A stretch of 64,000 nt of DNA, from NCBI GenBank assembly GCA_942490645.1, contig CALNXN010000002.1, positions 372,001-436,000 of the forward strand. The letters are read 5' to 3'. Positions 37,987-46,682 of this stretch are shown here, piece by piece. The position numbers and the translations under genes were made by a program. The notes under the pieces are model-generated. The model did no database searches, was not told where the DNA came from, and saw only the letters and a list, made by a program, of their open reading frames with translations. Source of the DNA: CALNXN01 sp942490645. GTDB taxonomy: Bacteria > Pseudomonadota > Alphaproteobacteria > Rhodobacterales > Rhodobacteraceae. Within the stretch, counting starts at the first letter, position 1. Every line of letters begins with the position of its first letter.

Positions 37987-39114
37987 TTGACTTATATACC
38001 CGCCATCACCGGAACGGGCGTCTTTACCCCCGCCGAGATCATCACCAATGCGGAACTGGTTGAGGCGTTCAACGCCTACGTCGACCTCTACAACGCCGAA
38101 CACGCCGATGAGATCACCAGCGGGGCGGTCGCGGCCAAGGAGTATTCGTCCGAAGACTTCATCGTCAAAGCATCGGGTATCGAACAGCGTTATGTGATCG
38201 ACAAATCCGGTGTTCTGGACCCCAACGTCATGCACCCGACGTTGCGGCAACGCTCGGATGATGAACCGTCTTTGATGGCCGAAATGGGGCTTGATGCCTG
38301 CCGCACGGCTCTGGCCCAGGCAGGTCGCGATGGCGCTGAAATAGATGCCGTCATTTGCGCCGCCTCCAACCTTGAACGCGCGTATCCGGCCGTGGCCATC
38401 GAAATCCAGCAATTGCTCGGTGTGCGGGGTTTTGCGTTTGACATGAACGTGGCCTGTTCCTCTGCCACTTTCGGCATCCAGGCCGCCGCCGACATGATCC
38501 GCTCGGGCAGCATCAAAAGCGCGCTCGTCGTCAACCCAGAGATTTGTTCGGCGCATCTGGAATGGCGCGACCGTGATTGCCACTTCATTTTCGGGGACGT
38601 GGCCACCGCCACCCTGATTGAACGCGCCGAAGACGCTAAAGGCCCGTATTTCGAAATCAAATCAACGCGCTGTGCGACTGATTTTTCCAACAACATCCGC
38701 AACAACAATGGCTTCCTGCGCCGCTCCCGGCCCGACGGCGTTGCAGATCGTCGCGACATGCAGTTCATGCAAAATGGCCGTAAGGTATTCAAAGAAGTCT
38801 TGCCGATGGTCGCGGAACACATCAGCGGGCATATGCAGGATGATGGCGTGAAATCGGACGACCTCAAGCGTCTGTGGCTGCATCAAGCCAACAAAACGAT
38901 GAACGATTTCATTGGCAAAAAGGTTCTGGGCCGTACACCCGAACCGGGCGAGCAACCCAATATTTTGCAAGACTACGCCAACACGTCTTCCGCCGGGTCT
39001 ATCATCGCGTTTTCGAAATACTCAAACGACCTGCAGGACGGCGACAAGGGGCTGATCTGCTCCTTTGGCGCGGGCTATTCCGTGGGCAGCGTTTTGGTCG
39101 AGCGCCACGGCTGA
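37987..39114 (+). CDS. Beta-ketoacyl-ACP synthase III-like protein (FabH family)
   Basis: 375 residues starting at TTG 37987; no ATG or GTG is available at the family N-terminus. The catalytic triad is visible: Cys157 (NVACSSATFG), His299 (LHQANKTMND) and Asn332 (ANTSSAGS). The chain is about 50 residues longer than housekeeping FabH, with an insert near 30-60. Such long FabH-like enzymes in proteobacteria often condense unusual acyl starters. Substrate unknown. It stands alone. Confidence 0.88.
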   Translation: MTYIPAITGTGVFTPAEIITNAELVEAFNAYVDLYNAEHADEITSGAVAAKEYSSEDFIVKASGIEQRYVIDKSGVLDPNVMHPTLRQRSDDEPSLMAEMGLDACRTALAQAGRDGAEIDAVICAASNLERAYPAVAIEIQQLLGVRGFAFDMNVACSSATFGIQAAADMIRSGSIKSALVVNPEICSAHLEWRDRDCHFIFGDVATATLIERAEDAKGPYFEIKSTRCATDFSNNIRNNNGFLRRSRPDGVADRRDMQFMQNGRKVFKEVLPMVAEHISGHMQDDGVKSDDLKRLWLHQANKTMNDFIGKKVLGRTPEPGEQPNILQDYANTSSAGSIIAFSKYSNDLQDGDKGLICSFGAGYSVGSVLVERHG

Positions 39115-39170
39115 TGGGACGGTGGGCGGGGCGATGTGCGGCGACAGCCGCTCTAGCGCCGCTCAAGCGG

Positions 39171-39893
39171 TCACATTGATTTCACTGAGACCCGCTTGTG
39201 AACCTCTTCCACGGATTCGACCCGCTCGGAATAGCGATCCGTCAGGTAATCGGATCGCCCGCGCACCATCCACGTGAACTTCACCAGCTCTTCCATCACA
39301 TCCACCACCCGCGCATAGAACGGGCCCGCAGGCAAACGCCCGTCTTTATCAAATTCCAGCCACGCCTTGGGAATGCTGGATTGGTTGGGAATGGTCACCA
39401 TCCGCATCCAGCGGCCCAGAATCCGCATCTGGTTGACCGCATTAAACGATTGCGACCCGCCCGATACCTGCATAATGGCCAGCGTTTTTCCCTGCGTAGG
39501 CCGAATGCCTCCTTTCAGGGATAAGGGCAACCAGTCAATCTGTGACTTCATGATCCCGGTCATCGCGCCATGCCGCTCCGGGCTGGACCAGACCATGCCT
39601 TCCGCCCAGACGGCCATATCGCGCAGTTCCACGACCTTGGGGTGCGTATCGTCGTCACCATCCGGCTGTGGCAGGCCCGTTGGGTCATACATGCGTGTCT
39701 CACAGCCCATATGCTCCAACAAGCGCGCAGCCTCTTCTGCGGCGCGACGTGAATAGCTTTGCGCCCGCAAAGACCCATAGAGCAGCAGTATCCGCGGTTT
39801 GTGGCCCGGATCGCCCGGTGCCTTCAGCGCATCTACATCAATTTGTGGCAGTGCCGCTTTGACCAGTGCAGGCAAGTCGTCAGGGTGCGCCAT
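39171..39893 (-). CDS. arsH: ArsH-type NADPH-dependent FMN reductase
   Basis: 240 residues. It has the flavodoxin-like FMN site LLLYGSLRAQSYSRRAAEEAARLL and the ArsH-specific VWSSPERHGAMTGIMKSQIDW and GGIRPTQGKTLAIMQVSGGSQSFNAV blocks. ArsH oxidises methylated trivalent arsenicals or reduces quinones/azo compounds. No ars operon genes are beside it. Instead it overlaps by 14 bp a putative DNA-binding gene upstream. Confidence 0.93.
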   Translation of the reverse strand: MAHPDDLPALVKAALPQIDVDALKAPGDPGHKPRILLLYGSLRAQSYSRRAAEEAARLLEHMGCETRMYDPTGLPQPDGDDDTHPKVVELRDMAVWAEGMVWSSPERHGAMTGIMKSQIDWLPLSLKGGIRPTQGKTLAIMQVSGGSQSFNAVNQMRILGRWMRMVTIPNQSSIPKAWLEFDKDGRLPAGPFYARVVDVMEELVKFTWMVRGRSDYLTDRYSERVESVEEVHKRVSVKSM

Positions 39894-40347
39894 GGTCTTC
39901 TTCCAGATGCAGTTTCATGTCGATCAGCACCTGTTGCAGCATTCCGGTCTCTTTTAGCAACCTTTTGGCTTCGTTAACGGTGATCTTACCGTCTTCCATT
40001 GATTGTTGGTATTCGGCCATCAGCATCGCAAAGCGCTGGCTCAACGCGATGACGTCTGAATTGACACCACCGGGGCGCTCTTCGTTGGGGCGTCGGTCAT
40101 CAAGTTGCAACGAACTACCGCCCAACTCAGCCAATGCGCCGGTGACGAACGGATAGCTCGCCGCCTGCTCAAGCAGTGCCACCGCATCAACGGGCATAAA
40201 GCGGTCGGCGTGCTCATCATGATCCGAATAATACCGCCCCAGAGTTGCCTTTGATTTCCCCGTCAGGGTGCAGGCTTGTTCGATGCCCACATCCTTCACA
40301 AGGGATTCCGTATGCTTCTTGAGATACCTGCCCATCGCCGTCATCAT
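39880..40347 (-). CDS. Putative DNA-binding protein coupled to arsH
   Basis: 155 residues. Residues 15-45 (LVKDVGIEQACTLTGKSKATLGRYYSD) look like a helix-turn-helix of the CII/phage-regulator sort, followed by a helical C-terminus (ALSQRFAMLMAEYQQSM, EAKRLLKETGMLQQVLIDMKLHLEE). ATGs at 40347, 40344 and 40335 are all possible; GGGGGAAG suits the first two. Two palindromes lie just upstream and may be its operator. It overlaps arsH, hinting at joint expression. Confidence 0.7.
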   Translation of the reverse strand: MMTAMGRYLKKHTESLVKDVGIEQACTLTGKSKATLGRYYSDHDEHADRFMPVDAVALLEQAASYPFVTGALAELGGSSLQLDDRRPNEERPGGVNSDVIALSQRFAMLMAEYQQSMEDGKITVNEAKRLLKETGMLQQVLIDMKLHLEEDHGAP

Positions 40348-40378
40348 CTTCCCCCAAACTACGCGCTCTTACGCAACA

Positions 40379-40394
40379 TGTCCCCGCGGGGACA
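40379..40394. promoter_or_regulatory. Perfect 16-bp palindrome
   Basis: TGTCCCCGCGGGGACA, 32 bp before the start of the putative DNA-binding gene. Symmetry and G/C-rich core suit a dimeric regulator binding site. Confidence 0.55.
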
Positions 40395-40407
40395 AACACT
40401 TTGGTTT

Positions 40408-40421
40408 TCCCATTAATGGGA
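40408..40421. promoter_or_regulatory. Second palindrome, TCCCATTAATGGGA
   Basis: A 14-bp perfect palindrome, 13 bp from the first one and 61 bp upstream of the same gene. Together they resemble a compact operator region between the divergent regulator and the thymidine kinase gene. Confidence 0.55.
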
Positions 40422-40609
40422 TGTTGGGGAAATGTCATTTATAAAACACTTCTCCAGTAAGAGGAGCGTGTGAGTGCCAACGTACCCGGCGTTTGGAGTG
40501 GGTAGGGTCTGAACGTGTCGCCGTCGCCTAGGGATCGACGGGCCAAAGCAATTTGGCAGCCGGCACGGAGACCTTGCAGGCCCTGTAAACCCAGCTTATC
40601 AACCGCGCC

Positions 40610-41203
40610 ATGGCAAAGCTCTACTTCCACTATTCCACCATGAACGCGGGCAAATCGACGGTTCTTTTACAGGCCGCGCACAACTACCGCGAACGCGGCA
40701 TGGTGCCGTATCTTTTGACGGCGCAATTCGACAAACGCGCAGGTGACGGTCGCATCGCTTCCCGGATAGGGATTGGCGAAAAAGCGGACACGTTCGCCCC
40801 TTCAGAAGACCTTTTTGTCAAGATCGCCTCGCGTATGGCGCAAGGTCCGGTCGCCTGCATCTTCGTGGATGAAGCGCAATTTCTGGACGAGGCGCAAGTC
40901 TGGCAGTTGGCGCGGGCGGTTGACGACCTGAATGTGCCCATCATGTGCTTTGGCCTGCGTGTTGATTTTCGCGGACAACTCTTTCCCGGCTCCGCGACGC
41001 TTCTGGCTTTGGCCGACGAAATGCGCGAAGTCCGCACAATCTGTCATTGCGGCAAAAAGGCCACGATGGTCGTACGCCAAGACGCTGAAGGGCGTGTCCT
41101 GAAGGACGGTGCGCAGGTTCAGATCGGCGGCAATGAGACCTACGTCTCCCTGTGCCGACGACACTGGCGCGCAGCGGTCGGCGACAGCACTCCGGGAACC
41201 TGA
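40610..41203 (+). CDS. tdk: Thymidine kinase
   Basis: 197 residues, type II thymidine kinase. P-loop STMNAGKST (about 9-17), the DEAQF Walker B/catalytic region, and the zinc pattern CHCGKKA...CRRH near the C-terminus. It phosphorylates thymidine to dTMP. It complements the deo salvage genes elsewhere in the window by rescuing rather than degrading thymidine. Followed 52 bp later by a small membrane protein. Confidence 0.95.
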   Translation: MAKLYFHYSTMNAGKSTVLLQAAHNYRERGMVPYLLTAQFDKRAGDGRIASRIGIGEKADTFAPSEDLFVKIASRMAQGPVACIFVDEAQFLDEAQVWQLARAVDDLNVPIMCFGLRVDFRGQLFPGSATLLALADEMREVRTICHCGKKATMVVRQDAEGRVLKDGAQVQIGGNETYVSLCRRHWRAAVGDSTPGT

Positions 41204-41255
41204 GACCTTTTCTTGCGTTGGGCTTTTGAACCTGACGCAAAAAGAAGAGGACCAC

Positions 41256-41501
41256 ATGGACCGTCTCAGCATTTTTCTCACATTGATGACCGGCGCGGTC
41301 ATCACCGGCACCTGCGTCGTTGCGGCGTTTACGCTCGGCTATGTCGGCGCATGGGTAATCGTGACCGCTGCGTTGGTCGGGCTGATCACATCATGGCCCG
41401 CCGCATACGTCATTTCCCGCCGGATCAAGCGCAAGGACCCGAACTGGCACCGGACACCGTCTGACAGCGAAGGGCTGCGCCCGAACGCGCGCGAGGTTTA
41501 A
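41256..41501 (+). CDS. Small two-helix membrane protein, conserved type in roseobacters
   Basis: 81 residues from ATG 41256 (AAAGAAGAGG upstream). Two hydrophobic helices (ILTLMTGAVITGTCVVAAF and AWVIVTAALVGLITSWPAAYV) are followed by a basic stop-transfer RRIKRKDPNW and a polar tail. No enzymatic motif. Its stop codon overlaps the stop of the convergent dehydrogenase gene. Confidence 0.75.
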   Translation: MDRLSIFLTLMTGAVITGTCVVAAFTLGYVGAWVIVTAALVGLITSWPAAYVISRRIKRKDPNWHRTPSDSEGLRPNAREV

Positions 41502-42451
41502 ACCACGTTCGGCGGAACGGCCCCTTCAAAGAACGCTTTGAGATTGGCCACCGTCATCAGCCCCATATCTTCGCGCACCTCCAAGGCTGCGGTACCGATA
41601 TGGGGCAACAAAACCACATTTTCCATCGCCTTGAGCGCGTCCGGCACAACGGGTTCGAACTCATAGACATCCAGCCCCGCTCCGCCGATTTGACCGTTTT
41701 GCAGGGCACGGATCAGCGCGGCCTCTTCAACAACGTTCCCACGCGCAATGTTGATCAGATGCGCATGCGGCTGCATGGCGCTCAGCACGTCTGCGTCGAT
41801 CAGGTGATGCGTTTCGTCCCCGCCGGGAACCGCGATGACCAAGACATCCACACTGGCGGCCAATTCCAGCAGGCTGCCCATTTGCGTGGCCGCAAAATCG
41901 AGCTCTTTCGGCGAGCGGCTGTGATACGCGACCTGCATCCCGAAGCCATGCAGACACCGCCGCGCGATGGCTTGCCCGATCCGACCCATCCCGACAATAC
42001 CGACTGTTTTGCCACCCAGATGCATCCCCAACAATTGCGTGGGATGCCACCCCTCCCATGCGCCCGCGCGCACCATCCGTTCACCTTCACCAGCGCGCCG
42101 CGCGCTCATGAGCATCAGCGTCATGGCGGTGTCGGCGGTGGCATCCGTGACGGCGCCGGGTGTGTTGGTGACGGTAATTCCGGCGGCCTGCGCTGCTGCA
42201 ACATCGATATGATTGTAACCCACACCGAAGTTCGCCAAGATCTTGCAGCGGGCGTTCGGAACATCTGCAAAAACCTGCGCGCTGAACAAATCGCCCAGCG
42301 TGGGCACGACGCCGTCAAACTCCCGCAGGGCCGCATGCATTTCATCCACGCTCAGCGGTCCGGTTTCCGCACGTACAGTCAGATCAAAACACTCGCGCGC
42401 TGCGTCTTGCACGGATTGCGGCAATGGTCGGGACAGGAACACGCGGGTCAA
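41498..42451 (-). CDS. D-isomer specific 2-hydroxyacid dehydrogenase (glyoxylate/hydroxypyruvate reductase-like)
   Basis: 317 residues. NAD-binding GIVGMGRIGQAIARR (about 148-163). Catalytic residues: Arg in NIARGNVVEEAAL, Glu in DVYEFEP and His in LLPHIGTAALEVR. It reduces glyoxylate, hydroxypyruvate or related 2-keto acids to D-hydroxyacids. First gene of a small run (dehydrogenase at the 3' end, then CsaA-like, proC) on the minus strand. The terminal stop overlaps the convergent gene's stop (TTTAAA). Confidence 0.92.
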   Translation of the reverse strand: MTRVFLSRPLPQSVQDAARECFDLTVRAETGPLSVDEMHAALREFDGVVPTLGDLFSAQVFADVPNARCKILANFGVGYNHIDVAAAQAAGITVTNTPGAVTDATADTAMTLMLMSARRAGEGERMVRAGAWEGWHPTQLLGMHLGGKTVGIVGMGRIGQAIARRCLHGFGMQVAYHSRSPKELDFAATQMGSLLELAASVDVLVIAVPGGDETHHLIDADVLSAMQPHAHLINIARGNVVEEAALIRALQNGQIGGAGLDVYEFEPVVPDALKAMENVVLLPHIGTAALEVREDMGLMTVANLKAFFEGAVPPNVV

Positions 42452-42786
42452 TGCATCCGTCCTCCGTTCGGGGCCACATGGTCCGGGCCTATCAAAACAA
42501 TCTGCCCAGTGTCATCGGGCACACCGAGCACCAGCACCTCGGACATGAAAGGCCCAATCTGGCGCGGCGGAAAATTGACGACGGCCATGACCTGTCGTCC
42601 CAAAAGCGCCACGGGCGAATAATGCGCCGTGATCTGAGCAGAGGTCTTTTTCTCACCAATTTCGTGGCCGAAATCTATCCAGAGCTTGATCGCGGGTTTG
42701 CGCGCTTCGGGAAAGGGTTCGGCGCGGGTGATCGTGCCGCAGCGAATATCGACCTTGAGGAAATCATCAAACGAAATCTCAGCCAC
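42448..42786 (-). CDS. csaA: tRNA-binding domain protein, CsaA-like
   Basis: 112 residues starting at GTG 42786 with AGGAG seven bases upstream; the proC stop overlaps this start region. The OB-fold shows FLKVDIRCGTITRAEPFPEARKP and MSEVLVLGVPD, matching CsaA/EMAP-II-like tRNA-binding modules. CsaA has chaperone-like and tRNA-binding activity as a homodimer. Downstream of proC by an 8-bp overlap. Confidence 0.92.
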   Translation of the reverse strand: MAEISFDDFLKVDIRCGTITRAEPFPEARKPAIKLWIDFGHEIGEKKTSAQITAHYSPVALLGRQVMAVVNFPPRQIGPFMSEVLVLGVPDDTGQIVLIGPDHVAPNGGRMH

Positions 42787-43594
42787 GTGCCAACTCCTTT
42801 GAACGGTTCGTCGCGGCAGCCACCGCGTCATTGAGCAGTTTTGGAAAGCCGGTTTCGGCATCCATCAACACCTCCAGCGCCGCCTGCGTGGTGCCATTGG
42901 GCGAGGTCACATTGATGCGCAACTGGCTTGGGTGCTCGTCCGAAGCCTGAGCCAGCGCCCCTGCCCCGGCGACCGTCGCGGTGGCCAGTTCCAGTGCCAA
43001 ATCGGCCGGTAGCCCCTGCGCCTCGCCTGCAGCGGCCATTGTTTCGATCAGATGAAAAACATAGGCTGGGCCAGAGCCGCTGACGCCTGTGACCGCATCG
43101 ATCTGTGCTTCGGTGTCCAGACGAACCACGCGGCCCACCGCCGAAAGAAGCGCCTCGGCTTCGGCCAACGCATCAGCCCCCGCCTCTGTATTGCCGATGA
43201 TGGCAGTGATCCCCTGGCCGATGGCAGCCGGCGTATTTGGCATGGCCCGCACAATAGGCGTATCGGCGCCAAGCACCTCTTCGAAGTAGGATATCGGCGT
43301 TCCCGCCGCCACGCTGACAAACAGCGTCTCCCCACCCCCCATCATGCGCAGTGTGGGCAAGGCTTGCGTCATCATCTGCGGTTTGACCGCGACCAGAACG
43401 ATGGCCGGAGCCTTGGGAAGTTCGCCATTGATGTGCACCCCGGTGCCTTGCAGCCAATCCGACGCATGCGGATCGACCACCCAGACAGACGATGCGGGAA
43501 GCCCCTTTTCCAGCCACCCGGCCAGCATGGCAGATCCCATTTTTCCGCAGCCCAGAAGCACCAGCCCCTTGTCTGCAATTCGGCTCTTGTTCAT
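42779..43594 (-). CDS. proC: Pyrroline-5-carboxylate reductase
   Basis: 271 residues. NADP-binding GCGKMGSAMLAG near the N-terminus and the helical C-terminal domain with DAVTGVSGSGPAYVFHLIETM and NVTSPNGTTQAALEVL (family signature). It makes proline from pyrroline-5-carboxylate. It is preceded by the YbjN-like gene, 33 bp away, on the same strand. Confidence 0.95.
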   Translation of the reverse strand: MNKSRIADKGLVLLGCGKMGSAMLAGWLEKGLPASSVWVVDPHASDWLQGTGVHINGELPKAPAIVLVAVKPQMMTQALPTLRMMGGGETLFVSVAAGTPISYFEEVLGADTPIVRAMPNTPAAIGQGITAIIGNTEAGADALAEAEALLSAVGRVVRLDTEAQIDAVTGVSGSGPAYVFHLIETMAAAGEAQGLPADLALELATATVAGAGALAQASDEHPSQLRINVTSPNGTTQAALEVLMDAETGFPKLLNDAVAAATNRSKELARG

Positions 43595-43627
43595 GTTGTC
43601 CCCCGGGCTGACCCTGCGGGGACAGGT

Positions 43628-44128
43628 TTACGCGCGCCCGTAGGCTTCGGCAATGGCGACCTGCAATGCGGCCTTTGGGGTTTGGTCACCCCAGATCAGC
43701 AGTTGCATCGCGGGGTAATATCGCTCGGCGCTCATCACGGCGGCACCGATCATGGTGTCAATCTGGTCGGCACTGGCGACATGGCCGCCTGCCAAGACCA
43801 ACCCGTAGCGGTAAACCATCAGCTTTTGCTCTTCCCAATAGGTGAACGCGCCTGCCCAGCACTGGTCGTTGATGTGGTTTATGATCTCGTAAAGCTCGGG
43901 TTTTTTCTCTTCGGGTGGCTCCAGATCGAATGTGCAGATCATGCGCAGGGTCTCGTCATAGGCCGACCACGCCAGCGTCAGCGAATAAGTGCGCCACTGA
44001 CCTTCGACCGCCATCGCGATCTGCTCATCAGAGATACGGTCGAAATCCCATTCGTGATGGTTTGCCAGATGCTCCACGATGTCGATTGGGTGAATATCGT
44101 CTTCCAGATACTGCTCGGAAAGGGCCAT
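43628..44128 (-). CDS. YbjN-domain protein
   Basis: 166 residues from ATG 44128 (GAGGTG upstream). The sequence has the type III secretion chaperone-like YbjN fold (FDLEPPEEKKPELYEIINHINDQCWAGAFTYWEEQKLMVYRYGLVL). Function in bacteria is poorly known; it is often near proC in alphaproteobacteria. Here it precedes proC by 33 bp, consistent with one transcript. Confidence 0.88.
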   Translation of the reverse strand: MALSEQYLEDDIHPIDIVEHLANHHEWDFDRISDEQIAMAVEGQWRTYSLTLAWSAYDETLRMICTFDLEPPEEKKPELYEIINHINDQCWAGAFTYWEEQKLMVYRYGLVLAGGHVASADQIDTMIGAAVMSAERYYPAMQLLIWGDQTPKAALQVAIAEAYGRA

Positions 44129-44183
44129 TGCGCCACCTCTTTTTGTCGCTCTAGCGATGGGCCCAATGGACGGCCCCAAAGCT

Positions 44184-44222
44184 AGGTGCCTGCTCTACAG
44201 GGCGGGGCGACCCCCCGCACCT
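44184..44222. other. Compound hairpin upstream of the YbjN gene
   Basis: Outer arms AGGTGC and GCACCT (6 bp) enclose an inner GCGGGG/CCCCGC pairing. No T-tract follows on either strand, so it is not a standard terminator. It lies in the leader region of the ybjN-proC transcript and could be a 5' RNA structure. Confidence 0.4.
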
Positions 44223-44298
44223 ATACAATATATGGTGCTTTGTGTGGCCGCATCTGGCAACCCTTAATATGGGGATAACCGCAATAAGTTGTGGATAT

Positions 44299-44325
44299 AA
44301 AGAAAAGGCGCGCAAAATGCGCACC
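44299..44325 (-). terminator. Intrinsic terminator ending the long catabolic operon
   Basis: On the minus strand a 7-bp stem (GGTGCGC / GCGCGCC, one T-G wobble) with loop ATTTT is followed by TTTTCTTT, 41 bp after the creatininase-family stop. It is placed and oriented to end transcription of the nine-gene run. Confidence 0.85.
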
Positions 44326-44365
44326 TGTTCATGAAGTCTTTACTAAGTTGGTTTAGGAACGCGGA

Positions 44366-45136
44366 TCAGGTTTTGGGCAGTGGTGTCTGCACCATCTTGT
44401 GCAACAGTTCGATGAAGCCTGCCACTTGGTACTGGGCCGTTGCAGCACCCTTGTCTGCCGTGGCCAAATGCGCTTCGCCTACCGTGCCGTCCGGGTTCAA
44501 ATCCGAAGCGATCCACCCATAGGACACCGGCCCGATGGGCGCGATATCCGTATGTTCAGCGGTTGATCTGAAATCCTTGGCCTGCGCCATATCCACGGTT
44601 TGCGGTCGAAAGTGCAGCATCAATGATGTCTCCACATCGCCGCCATGAATGCCGAACGTGTTTTCCTGATCAGAATACATCCCTTCGGGATAGCCAAAGC
44701 TGCCCCATTGGCATTTGACCGCGAGCATATCCGCCTGCACACGTAACTCGCGCGCAAGGATCGAGATCAGATCGAGGTTGCCGCCATGGCTGTTGACGAT
44801 GGCCACCTTGCGGATGCCAGCGCGCGCGATACTCAGGCCAATCTCCGTCCATGCGCTCAGAGCGGTCTGCGCGGTCAATGTCAACGTTCCCGCCGCCCAA
44901 AGATGTTCGTTGGATTTGCCAACCGCTTGTACGGGAAGGATGCGCAGGTCCAGATCACCCGGTGCCTGCGCGCGCAGCTCATCCAGCATCCCTTCGGCGA
45001 TCAACGTGTCCGTTCCGACAGGCAGATGGGGCCCGTGCTGTTCAATGGCGGCTGTCGGCAAGATCGCGATGGTCTTTTCAGGGTCGATACTGGCGAAATC
45101 CGGCGCGCGCATATCGGCCCAGTTGAGTGTGCGCAT
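44366..45136 (-). CDS. Creatininase family amidase
   Basis: 256 residues. The family signature IEQHGPHLPVGTD holds metal ligands Glu32, His34 and Asp43; IVNSHGGNLD and the C-terminal Glu/His follow. Creatininase-family enzymes hydrolyse cyclic amides such as creatinine, or take part in cofactor and heterocycle breakdown. It is the last gene of the long operon. Its start overlaps the oxygenase stop (TGATG), so it is translationally coupled. Confidence 0.92.
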   Translation of the reverse strand: MRTLNWADMRAPDFASIDPEKTIAILPTAAIEQHGPHLPVGTDTLIAEGMLDELRAQAPGDLDLRILPVQAVGKSNEHLWAAGTLTLTAQTALSAWTEIGLSIARAGIRKVAIVNSHGGNLDLISILARELRVQADMLAVKCQWGSFGYPEGMYSDQENTFGIHGGDVETSLMLHFRPQTVDMAQAKDFRSTAEHTDIAPIGPVSYGWIASDLNPDGTVGEAHLATADKGAATAQYQVAGFIELLHKMVQTPLPKT

Positions 45137-46056
45137 CAGGCAGGCTCCTTGGGTTCGTAGGTGGCATCCAGCCGCGATTGCAGATAGTCCGCCGCGCGGA
45201 TGGGGGCGTATTTCGGTGTACCGGTGCCGGGCAAGGCTGTCACGAGGGTATCGGGGTTTGCCTCGATAAACATGGCGACCGACCGCCGCTGACGCTTGGG
45301 CGGCAACACGCGGTGCGGGGTAGAACGGTAGATGTCATTGGTCCAGCGCATCATGCAATCCCCGATGTTCACCACATAAGCGCCTTCGATGTGCGGCACG
45401 TCCGCCCAGTCGCCACCACGTGGTTTCACCTGCAAGCCGGGTTCGCCATCTGTCATCAGCAGCGTGATCGCGCCGTAATCAGTATGTGAGCCTGCACCAA
45501 TCTGATTTGGCGCGTCAGAGCCGGGCGGGTAGTGCAGCAGGCGCAACGCAGACAATGAGCTTTGGAAAAGCGGCGTGAAATGATCCTGCTTCAGCCCCAG
45601 ATCCAGCGCAAGTGCCTCCAATAGCGCCACACCCTGCCGCAGAGCCGCATCGTAATAGGTCAGCATCGTGTCGCGAAATTCTGGCAGGTCGGGCCAGACA
45701 TTGACGCCGCGAAACGGCTCACCTGCCTGCACGCGCGGATCATCGGGCGCCAGATCCAGCCCGATGTTGAAGCTTTCCTTCTGGTCCACCTGCGCCGAGC
45801 TGTCATCAAGAGACTCGTCGCCCTGTGCGGCCCAGCCGCGATAATGCGGGGTCTTCAGGATAGACAGATCGGCCTTGGCTTTGACAGGCAAGCCAAAGAA
45901 CGCATCGGCCTGCGCAAACACCTGAGTGCGCAGCGTCTGTGGAACTTGGGAATGGGTCAGCAAAAAGAATCCCGGTCCGCGTACCGCCGCACCAAGTTGC
46001 GCCACGAACCCCGCGCGGTCGGTTTCGAAGCTGCGCCAGTCGAGAACAGGGATCAT
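45136..46056 (-). CDS. Isopenicillin N synthase-like Fe(II)/2-oxoglutarate oxygenase
   Basis: 306 residues from ATG 46056. Iron ligands His191 and Asp193 (GSHTDYGA) and His248 (TPHRV), with RxS at 257-259 (QRRSV) to hold 2-oxoglutarate. N-terminal DIOX_N block VLDWRSFETDR. It probably hydroxylates, demethylates or desaturates a small nitrogen compound. The ATG overlaps the preceding oxidoreductase stop (ATGA). Confidence 0.92.
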   Translation of the reverse strand: MIPVLDWRSFETDRAGFVAQLGAAVRGPGFFLLTHSQVPQTLRTQVFAQADAFFGLPVKAKADLSILKTPHYRGWAAQGDESLDDSSAQVDQKESFNIGLDLAPDDPRVQAGEPFRGVNVWPDLPEFRDTMLTYYDAALRQGVALLEALALDLGLKQDHFTPLFQSSLSALRLLHYPPGSDAPNQIGAGSHTDYGAITLLMTDGEPGLQVKPRGGDWADVPHIEGAYVVNIGDCMMRWTNDIYRSTPHRVLPPKRQRRSVAMFIEANPDTLVTALPGTGTPKYAPIRAADYLQSRLDATYEPKEPA

Positions 46057-46682
46057 ATGGGGACTTTCTGGTTTCTGGTATCGGGCTGTCCGATGAAGCG
46101 GTCCATCTTGGCGGCGACGCGGGTCAGATGTGCGCGGCGCGACGTGTCGGTGGAACTGTCCATAAGGTAATGCGCGGCGAACGTCGTTTTGCAACGCCGC
46201 GCACAGATTGCGCGCAAACCGCGCAGTATCGTGCGTTTGCCAGGTGATCCGACAAACTGCGTCAGCCACCAACTGGCCCCGCAGGTGGTGAATACAGCCA
46301 GCCGGGTCACATGGGTCAGGCCGGGGCGGATGTTGGCGTTTTGCGCATCCGGCATCAAAAAGGCGACATCCGGCAGCATCACCCGATCGAGCCACCCCTT
46401 GAGCATCGCCGGCAACCCATACCACCACGTCGGGTAGACAAAGATCAGCGTGTCACACCATTCGATGTCCTCAACGCCCGCACGAACGGGATCGCGGTTG
46501 GCCGGGCTGTCAAGATATCCATCCCAATCAGAGGCTGTCATAACGGGTTGAAAACCTTGGGCATAAAGGTCGGCAACACGCGTTTCCGCACCCGCCGCGT
46601 CCAGTTTTTGCACCACCAGATCGCGCACGGCAGCGGTGAAGCTGTTGTCTTTTGGGTGACAATAAACGACCAGCGCGCGCAT
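46053..46682 (-). CDS. NAD(P)H-dependent flavodoxin-fold oxidoreductase (first of a pair in this listing)
   Basis: 209 residues, flavodoxin/NQO-like. ALVVYCHPKDNSFTAAVRD begins the FMN/FAD site and FVYPTWWYGLPAMLKGWLDRV is the family signature. It could reduce a quinone or provide reduced flavin to a partner. It resembles the next upstream gene product along most of its length, so the two come from a duplication. Stop and start codons are interlocked with both neighbours. Confidence 0.9.
   Translation of the reverse strand: MRALVVYCHPKDNSFTAAVRDLVVQKLDAAGAETRVADLYAQGFQPVMTASDWDGYLDSPANRDPVRAGVEDIEWCDTLIFVYPTWWYGLPAMLKGWLDRVMLPDVAFLMPDAQNANIRPGLTHVTRLAVFTTCGASWWLTQFVGSPGKRTILRGLRAICARRCKTTFAAHYLMDSSTDTSRRAHLTRVAAKMDRFIGQPDTRNQKVPI

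Noticed and set aside
41600..42622. 340-codon plus-strand frame opposite the 2-hydroxyacid dehydrogenase
   Set aside because: The minus-strand enzyme has intact catalytic residues; the plus frame has no protein character.
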